In this document: positions 1 to 6,929 of the stretch, piece by piece
How positions within the stretch are numbered: the first letter of the stretch is position 1
Layout of the letters: each line of letters opens with the position of its first letter
DNA from: Bacillota bacterium
GTDB lineage: Bacteria > Bacillota > Clostridia > Lachnospirales > Lachnospiraceae
Length of the DNA: 7,917 nt
NCBI GenBank assembly: GCA_023436765.1
Contig: JAEZHX010000175.1
Location: 1 to 7,917, forward strand
Reading direction: 5' to 3'
Notes under the pieces: generated by a model
The model's database searches: none
What the model was told of the DNA's origin: nothing
The model's input: the letters and a program-made list of their open reading frames with translations, nothing else
Made by a program: the position numbers and the translations under genes

Positions 1-1226
1 GCTGCTGTGCATTTCATAGGATGTTTCTGACAAGACATTTTAAAGATCCGGCAATGGCGTCCTCCAGTTCCTTTACAGAGGGCGCTTCTGTATTTGGTGG
101 AGGAACAAATCTTAAGACTGCCGCCAAGAATATTTTTGATATCTATAATCCTAAGATCATTGCCGTGCATACCACCTGTCTGTCAGAAACCATCGGGGAT
201 GACCTGAATGCCCTGATCCAGGGCATCGATATCCCCGATGACAAGTATATGGTGCATACGAATACACCAAGCTACAAGGGCTCCCACATCACCGGGTTCA
301 GCAATATGGTGGCGAGCTTCATCCAGTATCTGGCCGTCAAGTCGGGTAAGAAGAACGGAAAGACAGCCATTCTTCCGGGCTTCGTGAACCCCGGAGATAT
401 GAGGGAAATGAAACGGATTGCGGAGCTGATGGGCGTGCCCTACACGATGCTGCCGGATACCAGCGGTGTCATGGATTCTCCGATGACCGGTAAATTCGAA
501 CTGTATCCAAAGGGCGGTACAACAGTGGAGGAGATTATTACGTTGGGAGATTCCGAGTGTACCATTGCCTTCGGTAAGGTAACCTCAGAGGCACCGGCGG
601 AGGCTTTATCGAAGAAATGCGGTGTACCTTACCGGCTGCTTCCATTACCGATTGGTATCGGACGAACGGATGAGTACATCATGGCATTGCAGAGTATCAC
701 GAAGAAAGAAGTTCCCTATGCATTGGAAGAGGAGCGGGGACAGCTGGTGGATATTCTGATTGATATTCATCCCTATACCTATAATAAGAAGGTTGCCATT
801 TTCGGAGATCCGGATACAGTCTTAAGTCTCGCTGAGTATGCACTGGAGATGGGAATGATACCGAAATACCTTGTGACCGGAACACCGGGAGATTCCTTTG
901 TAGACGCAGCTGAGGAGCTGTTCCTTAAATTTGGGGTGCAGGGCTGCAGGGCTAAGGCAAACGGTGATCTATACGAGCTTCACCAATGGATCAAGGAGGA
1001 AAATGTGGACCTTCTGATCGGAGGTACTCATGGAAAGTATATTGCCAGAGCTGAGGATATTCCCTTCGTCAGGGCGGGCTTTCCGATTATCGACCGATAT
1101 ATTCATTCCTATCTGCCCTTGGTCGGTTATCGGGGTGGTATGAGGCTGGCAGAGCTGATTACAGGAGCTTTGATGGATCGCATGGACAGGGACAGTACAG
1201 AGGAAGATTTTGAGATGGTAATGTAA
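1..1226 (+). CDS. nifK: Nitrogenase MoFe protein beta subunit, NifK (5' end cut by window)
   Basis: Beta subunit of the alpha2-beta2 MoFe protein (dinitrogenase); with NifD it holds the P-cluster that relays electrons to FeMo-co. The frame is open from base 3, reading CCAFHR before the ATG at 21. That ATG is internal, because the GSQGC-C-x-(Y/F)-HR block of NifK lies across the window edge; roughly 45-50 N-terminal residues are missing. Visible are the Cys at the GSQGC position (3-8), SSFTEGASVFGGG, the P-cluster Cys in TTCLSETIGDD (177-179), TNTPSYKGSHITGF with the conserved Ser, EEERGQLVDILID, GDPDTVLSLAEY, VTGTPGDSF, and the C-terminus STEEDFEMVM. As I recall it, C. pasteurianum NifK ends almost identically (TEEDFEVV), and the whole chain is collinear with it. 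VnfK or AnfK is unlikely given this match and the nifE/nifN-B neighbours. The stop is 94 bases before nifE. Identity is very secure; only the 5' boundary is unknown. Confidence 0.97.
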   Translation, partial: CCAFHRMFLTRHFKDPAMASSSSFTEGASVFGGGTNLKTAAKNIFDIYNPKIIAVHTTCLSETIGDDLNALIQGIDIPDDKYMVHTNTPSYKGSHITGFSNMVASFIQYLAVKSGKKNGKTAILPGFVNPGDMREMKRIAELMGVPYTMLPDTSGVMDSPMTGKFELYPKGGTTVEEIITLGDSECTIAFGKVTSEAPAEALSKKCGVPYRLLPLPIGIGRTDEYIMALQSITKKEVPYALEEERGQLVDILIDIHPYTYNKKVAIFGDPDTVLSLAEYALEMGMIPKYLVTGTPGDSFVDAAEELFLKFGVQGCRAKANGDLYELHQWIKEENVDLLIGGTHGKYIARAEDIPFVRAGFPIIDRYIHSYLPLVGYRGGMRLAELITGALMDRMDRDSTEEDFEMVM

Positions 1227-1310
1227 AAAGGATTCCTTCAAGCAGTAATTCTTGGGAAGAGCTACGGAGTTTCGCTCAAGGTGGCCTTAGAAGCCGAAAA
1301 GCATCAGAAT

Positions 1311-1315
1311 GGAGG
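1311..1315 (+). promoter_or_regulatory. Ribosome binding site that decides the nifE start
   Basis: GGAGG lies five bases before the ATG at 1321. The in-frame ATG at 1309 overlaps this site and has no purine-rich SD of its own, so 1321 is the better start. Confidence 0.75.
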
Positions 1316-1320
1316 CTAGT

Positions 1321-2664
1321 ATGGAGAATGCATACGTTTTAGAGGATCGTAAGGATTCTATCAGGAGGAAGCAGGAGGGTGGCTGCCGAGGAAATGGGTT
1401 AAAGTGCGATGCGAACAGCGTATCCGGTGCAGTGAGTCAGAGAGCTTGCGTATACTGTGGTGCCAGGGTTGTATTAAATCCGATTACGGATGCATTCCAT
1501 ATCGTTCACGGACCCATCGGATGTGCCAGCTATACCTGGGATATAAGGGGAAGCTTAAGCAGCGGGGAGGAATTGTACCGTAACAGCTTCTCCACAGATC
1601 TCAGGGAGAAGGATGTCATCTTTGGCGGGGAGAAGAAGCTGGAGGCAGCGATTATCGAGGTGGCTGAGAAGTACCGGCCTAAACTGATCTTCGTTTATGC
1701 AACCTGCATCGTCGGTGTCATCGGAGATGATGTTGAGGCGGTTTGCAGGAGGATGTCCTCCCGTTACAGCATGAGAGTCATCCCGGTAAAATCACCTGGC
1801 TTCTCCGGCAATAAATCAGTGGGCTATAAACTGGCCTGTGATGCAATCATGGAGCTTTTGTCACCCCATAAACCGGCAAAACGGAGGGGAATTAATATCT
1901 TGGGGGATTTCAACCTGGCAGGTGAGCTGTGGATCGTAAAGGATTATATTAATCGAATGGGAATCCCCGTGATCGCAACGATTACAGGGGATGCCGATTA
2001 TGATACCCTGATTCAGGCACCGGCAGCAGAACTAAATATCGTTCAATGTGCCGGCTCCAGTACCTATCTGGCGAACCGGATGGAGGAGGAGCGGGGGATT
2101 CCGTACATTAAAGTCAGCTTCTATGGGATTGAGGATACGGTAAGCTCCCTGATCCGTATCGCGGAGGCCCTACGGGACGAGAAAGCCAGGAGGCTCGCAA
2201 CAGAGTTCTGTAACAAGGAAACCGAAAAGCTAAGGGAAATCCTTACGATTTATCGCAATAAGCTTGCAGGCAGAAAAGCTGCAATCTATGTTGGGGGCGG
2301 CTTCAAAGCTATCTCACTGATCCGACAGTTTAGAGACCTGGGTATGGAAACAGTAGTAGTAGGTACCCAGACCGGCAAGAAAGAGGATTATGACATCATA
2401 GAGGAGCTGGTCAGTGAGGATACCATAATCCTGGATGATACCAATCCGGCCGAGCTTGAGAGATTCATGAAGGAGAAAGGGGCAGATATCCTGGTGGGCG
2501 GAGTGAAGGAAAGACCACTGGCCTATAAGCTTGGAGTTGCATTCTGTGATCATAACCATGAACGGAAGCACCCCTTATGCGGCTTTGACGGAGTGATTAA
2601 TTTCGCGAAGGAGATTAACCAAAGCATGAATCACCCTGTGTGGAACTATATTATTCAGTCATAG
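1321..2664 (+). CDS. nifE: FeMo-co scaffold protein alpha subunit, NifE
   Basis: NifE pairs with NifN to form the cytoplasmic NifEN scaffold, where the NifB product is matured to FeMo-co with Mo and homocitrate. The 447-residue length is normal for the family. Numbered from the ATG at 1321, the conserved cluster-ligand cysteines are Cys43 (in RACVYCGAR), Cys68 (HGPIGCASYTWD) and Cys129 (YATCIVGVIGDD), matching Cys37, 62 and 124 of Azotobacter NifE. Cys243 in IVQCAGSSTYLA sits where NifD has its FeMo-co cysteine. WDIRG, FGGEKKL and the C-terminal HPLCGFDGVINFAKEI are NifE/NifD family blocks. NifD itself is excluded by the position after nifK and by the NifE-type C-terminus. Extra cysteines at 22, 29 and 46 lie near the first ligand; their role is unknown. 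The start at 1321 is preferred over 1309 because GGAGG lies five bases upstream. It follows nifK after 94 bases and precedes nifN-B by 93, consistent with one operon. Confidence 0.95.
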   Translation: MENAYVLEDRKDSIRRKQEGGCRGNGLKCDANSVSGAVSQRACVYCGARVVLNPITDAFHIVHGPIGCASYTWDIRGSLSSGEELYRNSFSTDLREKDVIFGGEKKLEAAIIEVAEKYRPKLIFVYATCIVGVIGDDVEAVCRRMSSRYSMRVIPVKSPGFSGNKSVGYKLACDAIMELLSPHKPAKRRGINILGDFNLAGELWIVKDYINRMGIPVIATITGDADYDTLIQAPAAELNIVQCAGSSTYLANRMEEERGIPYIKVSFYGIEDTVSSLIRIAEALRDEKARRLATEFCNKETEKLREILTIYRNKLAGRKAAIYVGGGFKAISLIRQFRDLGMETVVVGTQTGKKEDYDIIEELVSEDTIILDDTNPAELERFMKEKGADILVGGVKERPLAYKLGVAFCDHNHERKHPLCGFDGVINFAKEINQSMNHPVWNYIIQS

Positions 2665-2698
2665 AAGGGTAGGTCGAAAAGAAGTGCACTTTTCAAAT

Positions 2699-2743
2699 AG
2701 CGAATTGAAAATTGCTTTTGGTTAATGAGCTGCCTACGGCAGC
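2699..2743 (+). other. Two short hairpins in the nifE/nifN-B spacer
   Basis: The 93-base spacer holds an AT-rich hairpin (about 2699-2715: AGC-AATT arms with one bulged G, loop GAA) followed by TTTT, and a perfect six-base-pair GC-rich hairpin GCTGCC-TAC-GGCAGC (2729-2743) ending just before the nifN-B ribosome binding site. A palindrome AAGTGCACTT lies upstream at 2682-2691. They could act in RNA processing, partial termination or control of translation. Function is inference only; the arms are directly visible. Confidence 0.4.
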
Positions 2744-2745
2744 AG

Positions 2746-2752
2746 AAAGGGG
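2746..2752 (+). promoter_or_regulatory. Ribosome binding site that decides the nifN-B start
   Basis: AAAGGGG, five bases before the ATG at 2758. The in-frame ATG at 2725 has no SD, and its 11 extra codons run through the GCTGCC hairpin, so 2758 is preferred. Confidence 0.7.
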
Positions 2753-2757
2753 TGTAT

Positions 2758-5433
2758 ATGAAAGGAAACCTGGTAAATCTGAACGTAAATCCCTGCAAGA
2801 TGTGTATGCCCATGGGTGCCGTTACTGCTTTATATGGGATTAGAAAATGCATGACAATACTTCACGGCTCCCAGGGCTGCAGTACCTATATCCGCAGACA
2901 TATGGCCACTCATTACAATGAACCGGTGGATATTGCTTCCTCCTCCCTTACGGAAGAGGGAACAGTGTATGGAGGAGAGAAAAATCTAATCCTGGGTCTG
3001 GTGAACCTGATTAAGGTATATCAGCCGGAGGTGATCGGGGTTGCTACCACCTGTCTGGCAGAAACCATAGGAGAAGATATCCATCGCATCATCAATAAGT
3101 TTTATGAGGAGTATCCGGAATATCGCCATATTACAGTAATACCGGTTCATTCGGCAGGCTATGGCGGCAGCCAGTATGAAGGTTATCTGGAGGCTCTGAT
3201 CGGGATTGTAAAGGCAGTGCCGATGGGGTCTGCGAAAAATAATAAAATAAATATCATAACAGGACCGATCTCCCCTGCGGATACCAGATACCTGAAAAAT
3301 TTACTGGAGAGCTTCTCCCTGGAGTATATCCTGCTGCCGGATCTCTCGGAGAATCTGGATGGTGGATATCAGTCGGAATACTCTAAGCTTCCACAGGGAG
3401 GAACGGGCATCGAGGACATCAGAGATATGGCAGGAGCCAGGTTTACGCTGGAGTTATCAGCCTTCACAGGGGACACAAATTCAGTTGGACACTATCTTCT
3501 GGAGAATTACGGTATCCCGTATGAGAAGCTGAACCTGCCAATCGGACTGCGTGATAATGACGCGCTGATCAAAAGGCTGGCTGAGCTGTCAGGCAATCCG
3601 ATTCCGGAGGCTCTTACGAAGGAGCGTTCCCGCTATCTGGACGCCATGATCGATTCCCATAAATATAATAGTGAAGCAAGAGCAGCAGTCTATGGGGAAC
3701 CGGATTTTGTTTACAGTACGGTAAGGCTTTGTGCCGAAAACGGAATTGTTCCGCTCATTACTGCGATAGGTACGAAAGGTACGAGGTTTGAAGAGCTGGT
3801 GCGGCAGGAGATTGCAGGAGTGGCTGAGAAATTCCTTGCCGGACGGATTGAGATACTGGAGGATACGGATTTCCAGACCATAGAAGAAGTCGCCAGAGAA
3901 TTAGAAGTCAATATCCTGATCGGAAATTCCGATGGAAGAAGGATGGCAGAACGACTTGGGATTGACCTGATCCGAAGGAGCTTTCCCATTCATGACCGGG
4001 TGGGTGGACAGCGGCTTAGAATGCTGGGCTACGAAGGAGCACTGACCTTACTGGACGATATCACCAATGCTGTCCTGGGCAGAAAGGAAAGCAGCTTCAG
4101 AGAAGAGCTATTCCACCGGTATTATAAGGAGTCCGGAATGAAATCAGGGAGGACTTTGCTTAAGCCCCACCGGAGTGACCCGAACCAGGAGAAGGAGATC
4201 TCCGTATTTGAATTACAGAAGGAGGTCGGGAAGGAAAGCCCGACAACGGAGGAGAAGACTGCCACCCATCCATGTTTTAATTGTGGTGCCCATCAATATG
4301 CCAGGATTCATCTTCCGATTGCACCAAAATGCAATATCAGCTGCAATTACTGTGTCAGAAAATACGACTGCCCCAATGAAAGCAGACCGGGGGTAACGAC
4401 GGGTGTATTGCAGCCGGAGGAAGCTCTGGCAAGGTACCTGGAAGCCAAGAAAAGACTACCCAATCTCACGGTGGTGGGAATCGCAGGCCCGGGAGATGCG
4501 TTGGCTAATTTCGCTGAAACCATGGAAACTCTTACATCAATACGTGCTCATGATCCCGAGGTTACCTTCTGTCTGTCCACCAATGGATTGATGCTTCCCC
4601 GATACGCTGATCAGCTGATGGAGGTGGGGGTAACCCATGTTACTGTTACCATGAATACGGTTGATCCGAGGATTGGAGCAAGGATTTACCGTTATATAGA
4701 CTATATGGGGGAAAGATATACCGGCGAGGCTGCGGCTGCAATTCTACTGGCAAACCAAATGGCCGGGATCAAGAGGTTAACTGACAGGGGGATTATCTGT
4801 AAGGTGAACATTGTGGTTCTGAAGGGCATCAATGATGATCATATCGCAGAAGTGGTAAAGAAGGTGAAGGAGCTGGGAGTGACCATGACCAACATCATGC
4901 CGATGATATCGGTCGAAGGCAGCGCCTTTGAACAGCTGCCGCTTAGCAGCCAGCAGGAGATCGCTGTGATCAGGAAACAATGCGGCAGCATTTTGAAACA
5001 GATGTACCATTGCCGACAGTGCAGAGCGGATGCCGCAGGAACGCTGGGTGAAGGGCCCTCCCTGATATGGAACACTGCATTAAGCGGCAATCCCATCCAG
5101 GTAGCAGTAGCATCAAAAAGTGGGAGCGTCGTTGATCAGCATTTCGGTCAGGTCACGGCTTTCTATGTATATGAATACAAGGACGGAAAAGCCATATTCC
5201 TGGAGAAGCGATCCATACCAAAGTACTGCAACGGACCGGAGGAATGTGGTTCCGGAGAAGATAAAATCAATCGGATCATCAAGACCATAGAGGATTGCAG
5301 GGCAGTCATCGCCCTGCGGATCGGGGAATTGCCGAAGGAGAAACTGAGGCAAAAGGGGATTCGGGTATACACTTCGTATGACAGGATAGAAGCCTCGGTC
5401 GTGAAGGCTGCAGCCGAGATACTCGCTTCTTAA
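2758..5433 (+). CDS. nifN-B: NifN-NifB fusion: FeMo-co scaffold beta subunit plus radical SAM NifB-co synthase
   Basis: A single 891-residue protein joins two successive steps of FeMo-co synthesis. Residues about 1-460 are NifN, the partner of NifE, with Cys13/Cys16 (NPCKMCMP), Cys41 (HGSQGCSTY) and Cys99 (ATTCLAETIGED). Residues about 461-500 are a charged, Lys/Glu-rich linker. NifB follows: HPC (Cys506, Cys509), the radical SAM motif CNISCNYC (Cys525, 529, 532), ESRPGV near 541, GIAGPGDAL near 574-582 and HCRQCRADA (Cys752, Cys755). In this family the radical SAM part makes carbide-containing NifB-co from Fe-S clusters and S-adenosylmethionine. Residues about 780-885 form a NifX/NafY-like cofactor-binding domain with DQHFG (His795). 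No stop or frameshift interrupts the joint. The same fusion is known from C. pasteurianum, so it is unusual but not new. The start at 2758 is chosen for AAAGGGG upstream. No separate nifB, nifN or nifX occurs in the window. Confidence 0.96.
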   Translation: MKGNLVNLNVNPCKMCMPMGAVTALYGIRKCMTILHGSQGCSTYIRRHMATHYNEPVDIASSSLTEEGTVYGGEKNLILGLVNLIKVYQPEVIGVATTCLAETIGEDIHRIINKFYEEYPEYRHITVIPVHSAGYGGSQYEGYLEALIGIVKAVPMGSAKNNKINIITGPISPADTRYLKNLLESFSLEYILLPDLSENLDGGYQSEYSKLPQGGTGIEDIRDMAGARFTLELSAFTGDTNSVGHYLLENYGIPYEKLNLPIGLRDNDALIKRLAELSGNPIPEALTKERSRYLDAMIDSHKYNSEARAAVYGEPDFVYSTVRLCAENGIVPLITAIGTKGTRFEELVRQEIAGVAEKFLAGRIEILEDTDFQTIEEVARELEVNILIGNSDGRRMAERLGIDLIRRSFPIHDRVGGQRLRMLGYEGALTLLDDITNAVLGRKESSFREELFHRYYKESGMKSGRTLLKPHRSDPNQEKEISVFELQKEVGKESPTTEEKTATHPCFNCGAHQYARIHLPIAPKCNISCNYCVRKYDCPNESRPGVTTGVLQPEEALARYLEAKKRLPNLTVVGIAGPGDALANFAETMETLTSIRAHDPEVTFCLSTNGLMLPRYADQLMEVGVTHVTVTMNTVDPRIGARIYRYIDYMGERYTGEAAAAILLANQMAGIKRLTDRGIICKVNIVVLKGINDDHIAEVVKKVKELGVTMTNIMPMISVEGSAFEQLPLSSQQEIAVIRKQCGSILKQMYHCRQCRADAAGTLGEGPSLIWNTALSGNPIQVAVASKSGSVVDQHFGQVTAFYVYEYKDGKAIFLEKRSIPKYCNGPEECGSGEDKINRIIKTIEDCRAVIALRIGELPKEKLRQKGIRVYTSYDRIEASVVKAAAEILAS

Positions 5434-5524
5434 CGGCTGACAGTGGAGGCAATATTTAAGAAAAACATGTATTCTGGCCACCGGCGGGTCACTATAGATG
5501 AGAAAGCCTGTGTGGGTTGAAGGG

Positions 5525-5530
5525 AAAGGA
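5525..5530 (+). promoter_or_regulatory. Ribosome binding site that decides the fdx start
   Basis: AAAGGA lies nine bases before the ATG at 5540. The longer in-frame ATG at 5498 lacks an SD and would add 14 residues not present in the 102-residue family. Confidence 0.65.
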
Positions 5531-5539
5531 ATAAAGAGT

Positions 5540-5848
5540 ATGGTAAAATTAAAATATCATGTATTTGTCTGCACAAGCTGCAGGGTAAACGGTCAGCAGA
5601 AGGGTCTATGCTATTCGAAGGCATCTGTCGATATTGTACAGAAATTCATGGAAGCCATCGAGGATTTTGATTTATCCGGTGAGGTCATGGTGACTAATAC
5701 AGGCTGCTTCGGCATCTGTGAGAAGGGTCCGGTTGCAGTTGTTTATCCGGAGGGTATTTGGTACGGCAGTCTGACGGAGGATAGTGTCCCGGAGATTGTA
5801 GAGAAGCATTTACTTCAAGGGATGCCGGTGGAGGAATTCATGATCTAA
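5540..5848 (+). CDS. fdx: Thioredoxin-fold [2Fe-2S] ferredoxin of the nif cluster
   Basis: A 102-residue soluble electron carrier of the thioredoxin-like [2Fe-2S] ferredoxin family. It matches the C. pasteurianum 2Fe-2S ferredoxin in length and through most of its sequence: FVCTSCR near the N-terminus, CYSK, and TGCFGICEKGPVAVVYPEGIWYG with the second ligand pair. Cysteines fall at 11, 14, 24, 56 and 60. In the C. pasteurianum protein 11, 24, 56 and 60 bind the cluster and Cys14 is a spare, and the same five positions are kept here exactly. That protein has been reported to interact with the MoFe protein, which fits a gene between nifN-B and nifV. Whether it donates electrons to nitrogenase, to NifB or elsewhere cannot be read from sequence. 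The ATG at 5540 is preferred over 5498 because of family length and the SD. It lies 106 bases after nifN-B and 124 before nifV-omega. Confidence 0.93.
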   Translation: MVKLKYHVFVCTSCRVNGQQKGLCYSKASVDIVQKFMEAIEDFDLSGEVMVTNTGCFGICEKGPVAVVYPEGIWYGSLTEDSVPEIVEKHLLQGMPVEEFMI

Positions 5849-5866
5849 CCTGTACAATTTAACATA

Positions 5867-5950
5867 ATGGGCTGTTCGAAGAGCTCTGTAGTGTACCTGC
5901 TGCAGAGTATAGGCAGGGAAATGTCCGATATTCTCATGAAAGATTATTGA
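5867..5950 (+). other. 27-codon ORF with overlapping hairpins in the fdx/nifV-omega spacer (uncertain)
   Basis: An ATG at 5867 opens 27 codons ending in TGA (5948-5950), within the 124-base spacer and 22 bases before nifV-omega. I see no Shine-Dalgarno sequence and do not recognise the peptide, which starts MGCSKSSVVYLLQS. The same stretch can fold as hairpin 5883-5908 (CTCTGTAG against CTGCAGAG, one G-U pair), or alternatively pair CCTGC (5896-5900) with GCAGG (5913-5917). The two cannot form together. This could be a leader with alternative RNA folds or coincidence; translation is doubtful. Confidence 0.25.
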
Positions 5951-6686
5951 TAACGAAAAAGGAGGAGGGGTTATGCTCCGGATCATTGATAATACATTAA
6001 CTGCCTTGGATCAAGCATTGCCTTCGAAAGAAGATCTGGTTGAATTCTGCAGACTTCTCTTTCTGATTGGTGTAGATGAAGTTGAATTGTCCGTAGCGGC
6101 ATACGAGAGGATGGAGAAGCTGCCGGAGCAGGGGCGCTTCCTTCTTAACATTGACTCTATAGAGGAGATAAAGAAATATCCTGGCTTTCATCGTTACATC
6201 TGTCATAGGGAGAATGGTCTGGAACGCGTAATCACTGAGGTACAGATCAATGACATTAGAGAAATCGTCAGACTGAAGACCCTGCAGGGTGTTAGGGAGC
6301 TGAGGATTGTGGGACTGGATGATTTATTATGCAGCCCATATGAGAAAATTCTTCCGGAGCTGAATAGAATACTTCCTGATACTTCGATCATCTTCTGCCC
6401 GGAGAATACCTGCTGCTGTGCCAGTGCCCTGGCTGTTCTGTGGCTGCAGGGATATGGTAAGGCAGTAACGACCAGCTTTACCGGGTGCAAGAACAATGCT
6501 TCTACTGAGGAGGTCATTATGGCTCTGCGACTTGCAGCAAGGCATAAACCAAACCGGGATCTGACTGTATTACCATATCTGGCCGATCTATATGAGAAAT
6601 TCACCGGCAAACCCATTGGAAGAAAGAAGCCGATTATAGGCAGGAACATCTTCCAGGTGGAAGCAGGAATCCATGCGGATGGGCTT

Positions 6687-6693
6687 AAAAAAA
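6687..6693 (+). other. A7 homopolymer at the nifV-omega frame break
   Basis: Seven A follow GGGCTT. Read in frame they give Lys-Lys and then the wrong frame; one additional A, or a -1 slip of tRNA-Lys on AAA, gives Lys-Lys-Asn-Pro and restores the conserved C-terminal domain. The phase is AAA-AAA-A rather than the classical A-AAA-AAA heptamer, so simultaneous slippage is not optimal. Confidence 0.8.
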
Positions 6694-6915
6694 TCCTGCA
6701 ACCTATGAAGCTTACGATCCGGGTAGTGTCGGACAGAAATCCGAGCTTGTCATCGGAAAACATTCCGGAACAAAGGCGGTGATTCTAAAGCTGGAGGAAC
6801 TGAAGCTTCCGGTACCGAAGGAAGCATTCATCAATACGATACTTCACGCCGTCAAGCAGACCTGTACAGAACACCGCAAAAGCCTCAATAACGAAGAATT
6901 TATAAGCCTGGTATC

Positions 6916-6920
6916 GGAGG
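6916..6920 (+). promoter_or_regulatory. Ribosome binding site of nifV-alpha, inside the restored nifV-omega frame
   Basis: GGAGG lies nine bases before the GTG at 6930. It supports the GTG start and sits within the end of the restored nifV-omega frame, a layout typical of translational coupling. Confidence 0.7.
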
Positions 6921-6929
6921 TGACTGCCT

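Noticed and set aside
1..1226. VnfK or AnfK (alternative nitrogenase beta subunit) instead of NifK
   Set aside because: The SSFTEGASVFGG and TTCLSETIGDD blocks are shared, but the C-terminal half matches clostridial NifK and it is followed directly by nifE and nifN-B; no G subunit gene is present.
1227..1320. Regulatory structure between nifK and nifE
   Set aside because: Only very short imperfect inverted repeats such as TCTT-GGG-AAGA occur; nothing above chance.
2717..2733. Possible sigma-54 (-24/-12) promoter with GG and GC ten bases apart before nifN-B
   Set aside because: Only the GG and GC dinucleotides match; TGGCAC and TTGC are not otherwise met, and I see no enhancer-like site.
4175..4396. 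Arg-rich + strand open frame of 73 codons inside nifN-B
   Set aside because: It is a shifted reading of the linker and the NifB radical SAM motif; the main frame holds the conserved cysteines.
5113..5481. Open frame of 122 codons on the - strand opposite the NifX-like domain of NifN-B
   Set aside because: It overlaps a conserved + strand domain and shows no family motif.
5434..5539. Promoter or structured leader between nifN-B and fdx
   Set aside because: A TATAGAT-like stretch near 5492 has no partner -35 element, and no stable hairpin with a T tract is present.
6686..6693. Classical X-XXY-YYZ slippery heptamer at the nifV-omega break
   Set aside because: The A run is in phase AAA-AAA-A, so the standard tandem slip does not fit; no strong downstream stem was evident. 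Single tRNA slip or polymerase slippage remains possible.
6203..6763. Long open frame of 186 codons on the - strand opposite nifV-omega
   Set aside because: It is antisense to clearly conserved NifV sequence, has no recognisable protein features, and is explained by codon bias of the + strand gene.
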